From Turicibacter bilis (GTDB taxonomy: Bacteria; Bacillota_I; Bacilli_A; MOL361; Turicibacteraceae), in the NCBI RefSeq assembly GCF_024499055.1, contig NZ_CP071249.1, forward strand, positions 1,736,001-1,800,000: DNA of 64,000 bases, written 5' to 3'. Below the pieces are notes generated by a model that was not told where the DNA came from, did not search any database, and saw nothing but the letters and a program-made list of their open reading frames with translations. Below are positions 1-9,306 of this stretch, piece by piece; positions within the stretch are counted from its first letter, which is position 1, and every line of letters begins with the position of its first letter. The position numbers and the translations under genes were made by a program.

Positions 1-1177
1 CAAAAATTGTTTTCATTTCTTTGATTTCATCTTCAGCAATCATACGTACGGCTTCTAATGTTTCAGATTTACCTGCTCCACTATCTCCGATTACAACGAT
101 ATTACTTTGTTTTCCACTTTTTAATGTTAATTCAATCATAGCACCGTGTAGTGGAAGTTTCTTTTCATTAATCATTTTAACATTATATAAGGTTAAGATC
201 ATTTTTTTCATATATCCGAAATAGTCGTGGTCTTCGCTATATGAAGCATATCCAATCATAATGTCATTTGCTTTATCTTGATAGAAGACTGCGCGATCTT
301 CTTTATCTTTATTACCATATACATAAATTAAGTCTGGCTTACGATTTTGACATTCTTCTAAGTCTGCTAGTTCGAATAAATTACACATTGTGACACCTTG
401 CGCCATGAAATCACGGTGGAAGTAGACATAAGCTAATGCTGTTCCTACTTTAGCAGGGTAAACGAACCAGTTATTTGGATCTAAGTATAATCCATCTAAT
501 GGATTTTCAAAGACTTCTTGGAAGATTCCATCACGTTTTGTACGTTTTGGATAAGTGATAAATGGAGGTGTTAATACGATTGATTCAATAAAAGCAGGAT
601 AACGTAATCCCATATATTGCATTGGGATATCCCATTGAATTTCATTTAAAACTAAGCCTGCATTGGCACCTACAATTAACTGGCGATAAACGTTTTGGTG
701 GTGTCCGAATAAACGCTCTTCAATCGTACGGTAAACTTTTAATACTAAGTTTGTAAATGAATTATTTGCTTCAATAAATTTGATTTTCTGAATACCTGTT
801 CCTTCTGCACTGTTATAGATAATACTATAACGTTCTAATTGACGCCAATAATCATAAAGTGCTTCAATAAATTCAATTAATGTGTCTTTATGTTGTAATA
901 AAACGATGAACGAACGATTCATCTGCATGATTTCGTCAATTTCTAAAACTAATAATAACTTAAATAACGAAGTTAATTCACTTGCAATTTGCCCTTCCCC
1001 GCATACGTAAGATAACTGCTCATATACTGGTGATTCTTTCTTTTTTAATTTTTTTAAGAATCTTGTTAAAACTCGTTCGAACCCTTGGCTATTTAATAAC
1101 TCATCTTCTGTATTACAATAGTGTGCAGAAAAGTTGATAACTGCGGTATTACGTTCTAATTCAAATTGTGGCTTCAT
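1..1177 (-). CDS. P-loop NTPase of unknown function, 3' end outside window
   Basis: The frame is open from an ATG at 1177, preceded by a GGGGA ribosome binding site, for 392 codons to the window edge, so the C-terminus is missing. Near residues 366-374 there is a Walker A-like motif, GDSGAGKSE, preceded by hydrophobic IVVI. This resembles the P-loops of HPr kinase and PEP-carboxykinase-like enzymes, which also have a GxSGxGKSE/T form. The N-terminal ~350 residues match nothing I recognise and show no signal peptide or membrane segment. It is probably a cytoplasmic nucleotide-binding enzyme; a kinase or PEPCK-like role is only a guess from the P-loop. It lies 20 nt upstream of the aminotransferase gene's stop codon and on the same strand as it. 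Confidence 0.75.
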   Translation of the reverse strand, partial: MKPQFELERNTAVINFSAHYCNTEDELLNSQGFERVLTRFLKKLKKKESPVYEQLSYVCGEGQIASELTSLFKLLLVLEIDEIMQMNRSFIVLLQHKDTLIEFIEALYDYWRQLERYSIIYNSAEGTGIQKIKFIEANNSFTNLVLKVYRTIEERLFGHHQNVYRQLIVGANAGLVLNEIQWDIPMQYMGLRYPAFIESIVLTPPFITYPKRTKRDGIFQEVFENPLDGLYLDPNNWFVYPAKVGTALAYVYFHRDFMAQGVTMCNLFELADLEECQNRKPDLIYVYGNKDKEDRAVFYQDKANDIMIGYASYSEDHDYFGYMKKMILTLYNVKMINEKKLPLHGAMIELTLKSGKQSNIVVIGDSGAGKSETLEAVRMIAEDEIKEMKTIF

Positions 1178-1196
1178 TACGTTGTCCCCTTTCTTC

Positions 1197-2288
1197 TTAC
1201 TTTTTACATTCAGGAAGAACTTCCTTAATGTATTCAATTAGTAAGTCAATCTCCCTTTCTGTGATTTCTCCGATAATTCCAACGCGTAGCATTCTTCCAG
1301 CGTAAATTCCCATTCCTCCCGCAACGGTGAAGTCATATCGTTCATCAATTAGTGCTGTTAACTTGCTTCCATCTATATCTTTTGGAACGATAACAGGCAC
1401 TAATACATTTCCTCGAATGGATTCATCTTCAATAAATAAAGTAAATCCTAACTCTTTAAATTTATCTTCAGCATATTTACGAATGGATTGTTTGTCCTCA
1501 ATAATTTGAGGTAATCCTTTTGCTAATAGTTGACGCAATGCGGCTTGTAATGCTACAACGATTGAAATAGCTGGTGTAAATGGTTGCTCAGCTTTGTTGT
1601 AAAAATAATTCAAATACTTACGATAGTCCCAATAATATTTTGGAATGTTTGAATGTTCTACTGCTTCTTTTGCCTTATTACTTAAAGCAACAAAGCTAAG
1701 TCCGGGAGGAAGTAAAAATCCTTTTTGGCTACTAGCGACTGCACAGTCAACTCCCCATTCATCTAAATGAAACTGTTGAACGATCATTCCACTAATACAG
1801 TCCGCAATTAAAAGACGATCTGTATTTTTTGTTAAATTTCCTAATTGTTCAAGATTATTCACAACACCTGTTGCAGTTTCATGATAGGTAACAAAGATTC
1901 CTTTGATTGCTGGATGTTTTTCTAACATCTCCTGAACATCTACTACATTATAAGTTTTTCCCCACTCATAACGTAATTCATGAACTTGTAATCCATAAAC
2001 TTGACAGATTTCAATAAATCTTTCCCCAAACCATCCTGTATTAATGACTAAGACTTCATCATTTGTCGAGAACAAGTTGACGATTGTTGATTCCATCGAT
2101 CCTGTCCCAGATGATGTTAGGATCAAAACATCATTGTTAGTATCAAAGACAACTTTTAAATCTTCATTAATTTCTTTTAATAGTTGATGATAATCTGCCA
2201 TTCGATGATGAATTAAGTCTTGTCCTAATACTTGTCTAATTTCTTCAGGCACATTCGTAGGACCAGGTGTAAATAAAATCTTACTCAT
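1197..2288 (-). CDS. class V aminotransferase (alanine-glyoxylate / serine-pyruvate type)
   Basis: A PLP-dependent fold-type I aminotransferase of about 363 residues. The N-terminal FTPGPTNVP is the family signature. SSGTGSME is the cofactor phosphate loop, IADCISG supplies the PLP-contacting Asp, and SSQKGF holds the predicted Schiff-base Lys. Relatives include alanine-glyoxylate aminotransferase, the so-called soluble hydrogenase subunit and PucG. The substrate cannot be read from the sequence; glyoxylate, serine or ureidoglycine are options. ATG 2288 is preferred because GGGTG lies 6 nt upstream; a GTG at 2297 is also possible. It is separated from purD by a terminator, so it is probably transcribed apart from the pur operon, with the P-loop gene next after it. 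Confidence 0.88.
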   Translation of the reverse strand: MSKILFTPGPTNVPEEIRQVLGQDLIHHRMADYHQLLKEINEDLKVVFDTNNDVLILTSSGTGSMESTIVNLFSTNDEVLVINTGWFGERFIEICQVYGLQVHELRYEWGKTYNVVDVQEMLEKHPAIKGIFVTYHETATGVVNNLEQLGNLTKNTDRLLIADCISGMIVQQFHLDEWGVDCAVASSQKGFLLPPGLSFVALSNKAKEAVEHSNIPKYYWDYRKYLNYFYNKAEQPFTPAISIVVALQAALRQLLAKGLPQIIEDKQSIRKYAEDKFKELGFTLFIEDESIRGNVLVPVIVPKDIDGSKLTALIDERYDFTVAGGMGIYAGRMLRVGIIGEITEREIDLLIEYIKEVLPECKK

Positions 2289-2383
2289 TTGTGTCACCCA
2301 CTTCTTTATAAATAACAGTATATATATAAAATACGTCTTTTTCCTTAATTTGTCATTATCTGCTAATGTTTTTTTTAATATAT

Positions 2384-2411
2384 AAAGGGAGATTGCTACT
2401 CATCTCCCTTT
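2384..2411 (-). terminator. terminator at the end of the pur operon
   Basis: A perfect 10-bp stem (AAAGGGAGAT / ATCTCCCTTT) with an 8-nt loop lies just past purD. On the minus strand it is followed by a U-rich but interrupted tract. It marks the end of the nine-gene purine operon. Confidence 0.7.
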
Positions 2412-2420
2412 ATGCTATGT

Positions 2421-3674
2421 TTAGCAACTTGTTGCTTTTTTTGCGATGTCAGTTCGATAGAATAGATCATCACAATTAATTTTTTGAATTTCTTTATAAA
2501 CTTTTTGGCGTGCCTCTTCTAATGTGTTTCCACTTCCAACCACAAACAGAACACGTCCACCATTTAATGTAATCTTTCCATCTACTAGTTTTGTTCCCAT
2601 ATGACAGACATCGACATCTACTAAGTTTTCAAGTCCTTCAATCACAGTTCCTTTGACATATGAACTTGGATATCCTTTTGCTGCTAATACAACTCCTACT
2701 GTGGCTTGATCCGACCAAACACATTCGATATCTTTTCCATCAAGTAAAGAGAATATAATATCTGTTAATTCTGTTTCAAGACGAGGTAGTAATACCTCTG
2801 TTTCAGGATCTCCAAAACGTGCATTGAATTCAATCACTTTAATTCCATTTGCTGTTTTCATGAGTCCAGCATATAAGATTCCTGTAAATGGGATTCCTTC
2901 TTCAATCATTGCTTTGGTCATCGGCTCAATAACAGTTTGAATAGCTTCTTCATAATCAGTATCTAAGATTAATGGGTGTGGACTATGATTTCCCATTCCA
3001 CCTGTATTGAGACCTTTATCATTATCATATGCTCGTTTATAATCACGTGCAATTGGCATGGCTTTATAAATATCATTTGATACAAAGGCCATTAATGAGA
3101 ATTCTTCACCATCTAAAAATTCTTCAATGACTACTTTTGAAGAAGCATCTTCAAACTTACGGTCTAAAAGCATTTCTTTTACTGTTTGGTTAGCTTCTTC
3201 TAATGTTTGACAAATAACAACACCTTTTCCGGCTGCTAAACCATCTGCTTTGATTACGATTGGCATCGATTGAGTTTCTAAGTATGCTAATGCTTCTTCT
3301 ACTTGAGTAAACTCGCCATAAGCAGCCGTAGGAATGTTATATTTCGACATCATATATTTAGCGAATGATTTACTACCTTCGATTAAAGCGGCTTCTTTTG
3401 TTGGACCAAATACGGGTAAATCTAATTCCTTGAATTTATTAACAACCCCAGCCATTAATGCCATTTCTGGTCCTACGATGGTTAAATCAATTTGATTTTT
3501 CTTTGCAAAGTTAGCTAATGCATTTACATCAGTCTCTTCAATAGGAACTAATGTTGCTTCAATCATTCCGTCATTTCCTGGCGCACAAAAAATTTCTGTT
3601 ACTTTTGAATCACGAGCTAATTTTTTAACGACTGCATGTTCGCGTCCACCGCGTCCAATAACTAAAACTTTCAT
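2421..3674 (-). CDS. purD: phosphoribosylamine-glycine ligase (GAR synthetase)
   Basis: Catalyses step 2 of purine synthesis: phosphoribosylamine + glycine + ATP to GAR. It is an ATP-grasp enzyme of 417 aa, normal for the family. VIGRGGREHA at the N-terminus is the first nucleotide-binding loop. IKADGLAAGKGV is the ATP-grasp lysine loop, NTGGMGNHSP lies mid-protein, and EFNARFGDPETE carries the metal-binding Glu/Asn residues. The ATG is preceded by AGAGGAG. It is the last gene of the pur operon, 26 nt after purH. Cytoplasmic. Confidence 0.98.
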   Translation of the reverse strand: MKVLVIGRGGREHAVVKKLARDSKVTEIFCAPGNDGMIEATLVPIEETDVNALANFAKKNQIDLTIVGPEMALMAGVVNKFKELDLPVFGPTKEAALIEGSKSFAKYMMSKYNIPTAAYGEFTQVEEALAYLETQSMPIVIKADGLAAGKGVVICQTLEEANQTVKEMLLDRKFEDASSKVVIEEFLDGEEFSLMAFVSNDIYKAMPIARDYKRAYDNDKGLNTGGMGNHSPHPLILDTDYEEAIQTVIEPMTKAMIEEGIPFTGILYAGLMKTANGIKVIEFNARFGDPETEVLLPRLETELTDIIFSLLDGKDIECVWSDQATVGVVLAAKGYPSSYVKGTVIEGLENLVDVDVCHMGTKLVDGKITLNGGRVLFVVGSGNTLEEARQKVYKEIQKINCDDLFYRTDIAKKATSC

Positions 3675-3700
3675 TTCTTTCTCCTCTATTCCCGCTTCAA

Positions 3701-5233
3701 TTAATGTTTAAAATGACGAACTTTTGTGAAGACCATTGCGATTCCATGTTTATTACATGCATCAATTGAGTCTTGGTCTTTAATTGATCCACCAGGTTGA
3801 ATAATCGCTTTGATTCCATATTTTGCAGCTAATTCGACTGTATCTGACATTGGGAAGAAGGCATCTGACGCTAGGTAAGCCCCTTGTGCTAATGCTCCAG
3901 CTTGTTCTAATGCAATTTTAGCTGATCCAACACGATTCATTTGTCCAGCTCCAACTCCGATTGTCATATCATTTTTAACTAATGTAATGGCATTTGATTT
4001 AACATGTTTACAAACTTGGAATCCGAATAATAATTGTTCTAAGTCTTCTTCCGTTGGTTTAACTTCAGTGACACATTCTAAATCTTCTTTTTTCACTTGA
4101 ACTGTGTCTAACTCTTGAACTAATAATCCACCTTTAACTGAAACTAATTTTTGTCCTGGTTGTAGACGTTGACTCATATCTGTTGTTAATAAGCGAATGT
4201 TCTTCTTTTGTTTTAAAACTTCTAACGCTTCTTCTGTGAAGCTTGGTGCAATGACGATTTCTAAAAAGATTTTATGTAATTCTTCAGCTAATGGCTTCGA
4301 TACTTCACGGTTTAAGGCAACAATTCCACCGAAGATTGATGTTGGATCGGCTTCATAAGCTTTTGCATAAGCTTCTTCAATTGTTGTTCCAAGTCCTACT
4401 CCACATGGATTCATATGTTTAACCGCAACGGCTGCAGCTCCTTCAAACTCTTGTAAAATTTCTAAAGCTGCGTTTGCATCTGAGATGTTATTGTAAGATA
4501 ATTCTTTCCCATGTAATTGCTCACTCGATACAACACTATATGATGGTTGTTGTAATGTTTGATAAAATGCTGCTTTTTGGTGTGGGTTTTCTCCGTAACG
4601 TAACGTTTGCTTTAAGTCATAAGTGACTGTTAGTTTTTCTGGAACTTCTACTTCGTTAATTTCATTAAAATAGTTAGCGATCATCGCATCGTATGCTGCT
4701 GTATGATTAAAAACTTTTCCAGCTAACATTTGACGTGTTTTTAGAGTTGTATTGCCTTGCTCACGAATTTCAGAAATGATTAAATCGTAATCATTTGCAT
4801 CGACAACTACTGTGACATCATTAAAGTTTTTCGCTGCTGAACGTAACATTGATGGTCCACCGATATCGATATTTTCGATTTTATCTTCGTGAGTGGCTTC
4901 AGGGTTTTGAATGGTTTTAGCAAATGGATATAAATTAACACAAACTAAGTCGATGTATTCGATGTTGTTTTGTGTGACTTGTTCTTGATGATGAGCATCG
5001 TCACGTTTAGCTAATAATCCACCATGTACCATTGGGTGTAACGTTTTAACGCGTCCTTCTAAGATTTCTGGAAATCCTGTCACTTCATCAATAGCAATGA
5101 CGTTCATGCCTGCTTCTTCTAATGTTTTCTTTGTTCCTCCAGTTGAGATAATTTCATATCCTAATTCGACTAAGTTTTGAACGAATGATACTAAGTTTGT
5201 CTTGTCTGATACACTAACTAATGCACGTTTCAT
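3701..5233 (-). CDS. purH: bifunctional AICAR transformylase / IMP cyclohydrolase
   Basis: Performs the last two steps to IMP: formylation of AICAR by 10-formyl-THF, then ring closure. It has 510 aa, the usual length. The N-terminal MGS-like cyclohydrolase domain (about 1-150) contains [10 protein letters not shown] and EGRVKTLHP. The C-terminal transformylase domain has [10 protein letters not shown] and KHMNPCGVG, with the Lys-His pair used in catalysis. It needs 10-formyl-THF, whose precursor enzyme is encoded by fhs in this window. An AGGAGG site precedes the ATG. It lies between purN and purD. Confidence 0.98.
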   Translation of the reverse strand: MKRALVSVSDKTNLVSFVQNLVELGYEIISTGGTKKTLEEAGMNVIAIDEVTGFPEILEGRVKTLHPMVHGGLLAKRDDAHHQEQVTQNNIEYIDLVCVNLYPFAKTIQNPEATHEDKIENIDIGGPSMLRSAAKNFNDVTVVVDANDYDLIISEIREQGNTTLKTRQMLAGKVFNHTAAYDAMIANYFNEINEVEVPEKLTVTYDLKQTLRYGENPHQKAAFYQTLQQPSYSVVSSEQLHGKELSYNNISDANAALEILQEFEGAAAVAVKHMNPCGVGLGTTIEEAYAKAYEADPTSIFGGIVALNREVSKPLAEELHKIFLEIVIAPSFTEEALEVLKQKKNIRLLTTDMSQRLQPGQKLVSVKGGLLVQELDTVQVKKEDLECVTEVKPTEEDLEQLLFGFQVCKHVKSNAITLVKNDMTIGVGAGQMNRVGSAKIALEQAGALAQGAYLASDAFFPMSDTVELAAKYGIKAIIQPGGSIKDQDSIDACNKHGIAMVFTKVRHFKH

Positions 5234-5247
5234 CTCTCGTACTCCTC

Positions 5248-5808
5248 CTAAGCTTGTAAAAGTTGCGTAATAACTTGCGGATACAACTCATGTTCTAATG
5301 CGTGAATACGCGTTTCAACTTCTTCTCTTGTTTCATTTCCTGTTCGTTTAAAGCATGCTTGATCGATAATATTTCCTGTATCAATCCCTGCGTCAACATA
5401 GTGTACAGTCACTCCCATGACTTTTACACCATAATTTAAAGCATCTCCAATTCCATCACGACCTGGAAAAGCAGGTAATAACGCTGGATGGATGTTAATA
5501 ATTTTACCTTCATAGGCATTGAGTAAGGTTTCCCCGATAATACGCATATAACCAGCTAAGACAATTAAATCTGGTTGAATCAAATTTAATCGTTGGCAGA
5601 TTTCTTTTTCGAAATCTGCTTTTGTTTCATACTCTTTTGGATTAAAAACGAATGTCGGAATGTGTAGTTTTTCCGCACGTTCTAAACAGTAAGCTCCTGC
5701 TTTGTCGCAAACTAGTAATGCCACTTCACATGTTTTTTGATGTAACTTATCAACGATAGTTTGAAAGTTGCTTCCACTTCCTGATGCAAAAACAACTATT
5801 TTTTTCAT
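5248..5808 (-). CDS. purN: phosphoribosylglycinamide formyltransferase (10-formyl-THF dependent)
   Basis: Transfers a formyl group from 10-formyl-THF to GAR (step 3). The 186-aa protein has the family's [10 protein letters not shown] phosphate-binding start. AGYMRIIG and [12 protein letters not shown] contain the catalytic Asn-His pair, and a conserved Asp sits in [10 protein letters not shown]. Its ATG overlaps the purM stop by 4 nt (ATGA), indicating translational coupling. No purT is seen here, so GAR formylation appears to depend on folate. Confidence 0.97.
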   Translation of the reverse strand: MKKIVVFASGSGSNFQTIVDKLHQKTCEVALLVCDKAGAYCLERAEKLHIPTFVFNPKEYETKADFEKEICQRLNLIQPDLIVLAGYMRIIGETLLNAYEGKIINIHPALLPAFPGRDGIGDALNYGVKVMGVTVHYVDAGIDTGNIIDQACFKRTGNETREEVETRIHALEHELYPQVITQLLQA

Positions 5809-6830
5809 ACTAATTGAACTCCTTCACTGTCTGTTACTACACCGATGACGTGTGGTTTTTCTCCAGCTTCTGTTAAACTATTCATTGCTTTTTCCACGTC
5901 TTCTGCTGCTACGATGATTGCCATTCCAATTCCCATGTTGAAGATGTTATACATTTCACGCTCATCTAACTTTCCTAATTCTTTTAAATAGTTAAAGATT
6001 GGTGGCATTGGATATGAGTCTTTATTGATTTTCACCCCATGACCAGCCGGTAAAGTACGAGGAATATTTTCATCAAATCCTCCACCTGTAATGTGTGCCA
6101 TTCCATGAACGTCTACCTCTTTTAATAAAGATAAGATTGGTTTAACATAAATTTTTGTTGGAGCTAATACAGCTTCTCCAACTGTCATTCCTAATGATTC
6201 TTCGTATGTGTTTAAATCGATGTTGTTATCTTTGAATAAGATTTTACGGACTAGTGAGTATCCATTTGAGTGAATTCCGCTCGATAATAATCCGATGATG
6301 ACATCACCTGCTTTTACTTTTTCACCTGTGATTAATTGATCTTTTTCAACAACTCCAACAGCAAATCCTGCTAAATCATAGTGGTCTAAGTCATACATAT
6401 CTGGCATTTCAGCAGTTTCTCCACCTATTAAGGCAGCACCTGCTTGTTCACATCCGTCTGCCACTCCTTTAACAATAGCTTCAATTTTTGCAGGCTCATT
6501 TTTTCCAACTGCTACATAATCAAGGAAGTATAATGGTTCTGCCCCTTGTACAACGATGTCGTTAACACACATAGCTACGCAGTCAATTCCAATCGTGTCA
6601 TGAACATCAGCTTTAATAGCAACCATTAATTTTGTTCCAACACCATCTGTTCCTGAAACTAATAAGGGTTGTTTATAGTTTAGGGACGATAAGTCAAACA
6701 TGGCTCCAAAAGCTCCAATTCCAGAGAATACCCCTTTGCGATGTGTTTTTGCTACGTGTTTTTTAATACGGTTAACCGATTCGTAGCCTGCTTCTAAGCT
6801 AACCCCAGATTGTTCATATGCTTTACTCAT
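5805..6830 (-). CDS. purM: phosphoribosylformylglycinamidine cyclo-ligase (AIR synthetase)
   Basis: Closes the imidazole ring: FGAM + ATP to AIR (step 5). At 341 aa it is the standard length. Motifs are [11 protein letters not shown] near the start, [12 protein letters not shown] (ATP and metal site), [14 protein letters not shown], and [13 protein letters not shown] towards the C-terminus, all typical of the PurM/PurL superfamily. It shares that fold with the two synthetase domains of the PurL encoded upstream. An AGGTGG ribosome binding site precedes ATG 6830. It lies between purF (14-nt gap) and purN (overlap). Confidence 0.98.
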   Translation of the reverse strand: MSKAYEQSGVSLEAGYESVNRIKKHVAKTHRKGVFSGIGAFGAMFDLSSLNYKQPLLVSGTDGVGTKLMVAIKADVHDTIGIDCVAMCVNDIVVQGAEPLYFLDYVAVGKNEPAKIEAIVKGVADGCEQAGAALIGGETAEMPDMYDLDHYDLAGFAVGVVEKDQLITGEKVKAGDVIIGLLSSGIHSNGYSLVRKILFKDNNIDLNTYEESLGMTVGEAVLAPTKIYVKPILSLLKEVDVHGMAHITGGGFDENIPRTLPAGHGVKINKDSYPMPPIFNYLKELGKLDEREMYNIFNMGIGMAIIVAAEDVEKAMNSLTEAGEKPHVIGVVTDSEGVQLV

Positions 6831-6844
6831 TTCTCTTCCACCTC

Positions 6845-8275
6845 TTATTTAACTTCTTTGTTTGCACATTTTACATCTTCATATAAATAGGTTGGGTAAT
6901 CGCCGTTAAAACAAGCGACGCATTGTCCGCAGTTTTTTCCGAGTTTTGGACTGCGTCCCACTCCTTTTGTTAATCCATCAACTGAGATGAAAGCAAGCGA
7001 ATCGGCACCAATCACTTCACAAATTTGCTCTGTTGTATGGGTTGCCGCAATGAGTTCATCATATGTTGAGAAATCAACTCCATAAAAACATGGGAATTTA
7101 ATTTCAGGTGAAGCGATGCGTACATGGACTTCCTTAGCTCCTGCCTCACGCAACATGTCAACCATTCTACGAGACGTTGTTCCACGAACGATTGAGTCAT
7201 CAATTAAGACCACGCGCTTGTCTTTAACAATTGAGCGAACAGCTGATAATTTCATCTTCACACCTTGTTCACGAAGTGTTTGTGAAGGTTGAATGAATGT
7301 ACGACCGATATATTTATTTTTTACCATTCCGATTTCGAATGGGATGTTTGCCTCTTCGGCATATCCAATAGCCGCGCTTAATCCTGAATCAGGAACACCT
7401 ACTACGATATCGGCTTCAATCGGTGCTTCTTGTGCTAAAATACGACCACAATTTTTACGAGCTTGATGAACGTTAATTCCTTCGACGTCACTGTCAGGGC
7501 GTGCAAAGTAAACGTACTCCATACTACACATGCTTTGATCACATGTTGTTGCATATCGTTCTGATGTTATTCCCTCTAAATCGATACGAATAACTTCTCC
7601 TGGTTTGACGTCACGAATATACTCTGCCCCGATGACATCAAAAGCACAAGTTTCAGAGGCAACAACGATTCCATTGTCCCCAATGCGTCCAAGTGATAGT
7701 GGACGTAAACCAAATTTATCTAAAGCAATGTACATTTCGTTTTCTTTTAATAATAAGAAGGCAAAAGCTCCTTCGATATAAAGTAATGATTCTTTTAAAG
7801 CAGTTAGCATGTCTCCACGTTGACGCTTTAATAAGTGAGCTAAAATTTCTGAATCTGATGTTGTTTGAAAGATACTTCCTTCACTTTCTAAATACACTTT
7901 TAATTGATTGGCATTAACTAAGTTTCCATTATGACATAATCCAAGTGGACCAGATTGAGAACGGAATAAAAAGGGCTGTACATTCATGATTCCTCCTCCA
8001 CCAGCTGTTGAATAACGAACGTGACCAATTGAATGGATTCCTTTTAAACGATCGATATCTTGTTGGGTAAAGACGTTACGAACAAGTCCTTCTCCTTTAT
8101 GCTGATGAAGCATTTTTCCATCACTTGTGACAATTCCTGCTCCTTCTTGACCGCGATGTTGAAGGGCATGAAGACCGTAATAAGTTAATTCAGCTGCATT
8201 TTCATGGTTAAATACTCCGAACACACCGCATTCTTCATTCATCTTATTTTCAAAAAATAAATCTAATTCTGACAT
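6845..8275 (-). CDS. purF: amidophosphoribosyltransferase
   Basis: Catalyses the committed step, PRPP + glutamine to phosphoribosylamine. With the ATG at 8275 the protein starts with a short propeptide before Cys16 in [10 protein letters not shown]; autocleavage would expose that Cys as the N-terminal nucleophile of the glutaminase domain. [12 protein letters not shown] is the PRPP-binding loop. The C-terminal NCGQCVACF cysteines match the Fe-S cluster ligands of the Bacillus-type enzyme, which is oxygen sensitive. The upstream GTG at 8284 overlaps the ribosome binding site, so ATG 8275 is preferred. It begins 10 nt after the purC stop. Confidence 0.97.
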   Translation of the reverse strand: MSELDLFFENKMNEECGVFGVFNHENAAELTYYGLHALQHRGQEGAGIVTSDGKMLHQHKGEGLVRNVFTQQDIDRLKGIHSIGHVRYSTAGGGGIMNVQPFLFRSQSGPLGLCHNGNLVNANQLKVYLESEGSIFQTTSDSEILAHLLKRQRGDMLTALKESLLYIEGAFAFLLLKENEMYIALDKFGLRPLSLGRIGDNGIVVASETCAFDVIGAEYIRDVKPGEVIRIDLEGITSERYATTCDQSMCSMEYVYFARPDSDVEGINVHQARKNCGRILAQEAPIEADIVVGVPDSGLSAAIGYAEEANIPFEIGMVKNKYIGRTFIQPSQTLREQGVKMKLSAVRSIVKDKRVVLIDDSIVRGTTSRRMVDMLREAGAKEVHVRIASPEIKFPCFYGVDFSTYDELIAATHTTEQICEVIGADSLAFISVDGLTKGVGRSPKLGKNCGQCVACFNGDYPTYLYEDVKCANKEVK

Positions 8276-8285
8276 ATTCCCCACC

Positions 8286-8996
8286 TTAGCGACTTACGCG
8301 ATTTAAAATTTCAATATAAGCTTCTTCTACATTTCCAAGGTCACGACGGAAACGATCTTTGTCTAATTTTTCGTTTGTTTCTTTGTCCCATAAACGGCAT
8401 GTATCTGGTGAAATTTCATCTGCTAATACGATTGTCCCGTCTTCTGTACGTCCGAATTCAATTTTAAAGTCGATTAAACGGATTCCTTGTGCATCGAAGA
8501 ATTCAATTAAGGCTTGGTTGATTTCTAATGTCATTTCTTTGATTGTTGCTAATTCTTCATATGTCGCTAATCCTAATGCTACGGCATGATCGTCATTGAT
8601 TAACGGATCTCCATATGCATCATTTTTGTAGCATAATTCGTATACCACATTGCTTGGAATTGTTCCCTCTTCGATTCCTAAGCGTTTTGCCATGCTTCCT
8701 GCGATGATGTTACGGACGATAACTTCTAATGGTACGATTTCAACTTTGTGACATAATTGATCACGGTCATTTAATTTTTCGATGAAGTGAGTTTTAACTC
8801 CACGTTTTTCTAACATTTCGAAAATGATAGTTGTAATCGCGTTATTTAAAATTCCTTTGTTAGTAATACTTGTTTTTTTTACCCCATTGAATGCTGTTGC
8901 ATCATCTTTATAGTGGATGATTACTTTTGCTACATCATCTGTTTTGAAAATTTGTTTTGCTTTTCCTTCGTATAACATTACTCGCTCTTGATTCAT
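8286..8996 (-). CDS. purC: SAICAR synthetase
   Basis: Joins aspartate to CAIR using ATP (step 7). The start at ATG 8996 follows a GGAGG site by 8 nt; the ATG at 9011 lies upstream of that site and is unlikely to be used. The 236-aa protein begins [15 protein letters not shown], the family's ATP-binding start. [12 protein letters not shown] and [10 protein letters not shown] hold substrate contacts, and [11 protein letters not shown] is the C-terminal signature. The 310 nt upstream hold two structured RNA hairpins, so expression may be tuned separately from purL. Confidence 0.97.
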   Translation of the reverse strand: MNQERVMLYEGKAKQIFKTDDVAKVIIHYKDDATAFNGVKKTSITNKGILNNAITTIIFEMLEKRGVKTHFIEKLNDRDQLCHKVEIVPLEVIVRNIIAGSMAKRLGIEEGTIPSNVVYELCYKNDAYGDPLINDDHAVALGLATYEELATIKEMTLEINQALIEFFDAQGIRLIDFKIEFGRTEDGTIVLADEISPDTCRLWDKETNEKLDKDRFRRDLGNVEEAYIEILNRVSR

Positions 8997-9042
8997 AGCT
9001 ATGCCCTCCATTTTATCTCTATATAATATAGAAAGTAATTTT

Positions 9043-9082
9043 AGACAAACGCTCCGAGCTTTTGCGAGGAGCTAGTTTGTCT
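9043..9082 (-). promoter_or_regulatory. RNA hairpin 2 of a twin pair in the purL-purC gap
   Basis: On the minus strand AGACAAAC pairs with GTTTGTCT and encloses an inner CTCC/GGAG stem with the loop side reading CTCGGAG. It lies about 45 nt upstream of the purC start and is followed by AAAATTAC, not a clean U-tract, so it does not look like a simple terminator. Its inner sequence resembles that of the hairpin at 9096-9140. The function is unknown; RNA processing, attenuation or a ligand-binding RNA are options. Confidence 0.5.
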
Positions 9083-9095
9083 TATCCTGTGGGTT

Positions 9096-9140
9096 GAATA
9101 AACTCTCCGAACCTCTGTGAGGAGTTAGGATTGTTTATTC
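9096..9140 (-). promoter_or_regulatory. RNA hairpin 1 of a twin pair in the purL-purC gap
   Basis: GAATAAAC pairs with GTTTATTC as the outer stem. The inner part (CTCCTC...TTCGGAG on the minus strand) closely matches that of the neighbouring hairpin although the outer stems differ in sequence. That is the pattern expected if the structure and inner core are what matter. No U-tract follows. The rest of the gap (9141-9306) shows no ORF or further motif that I recognise. Confidence 0.5.
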
Positions 9141-9306
9141 TCAAGGTTCCTTTCTTCTCTCATCCTAATTACTTGTTTTTTTACTCAATCTAGTTTCAAA
9201 TAGCAGCTTGGCTATAAAGTTACAAACTATCTAACGACTCTCTATGTGTCACTGCCAGTTTTCATAACTTTTACGCGAAGCTAACCGCTTGATCTAACCT
9301 TTTATA

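Noticed and set aside
9096-9140. CCGAAC in the purL-purC hairpin as a PurR box
   Set aside because: Only the 6-base core matches; the A/T-rich flanks required by the PurR box are missing, and the sequence is better explained as one arm of an RNA hairpin.
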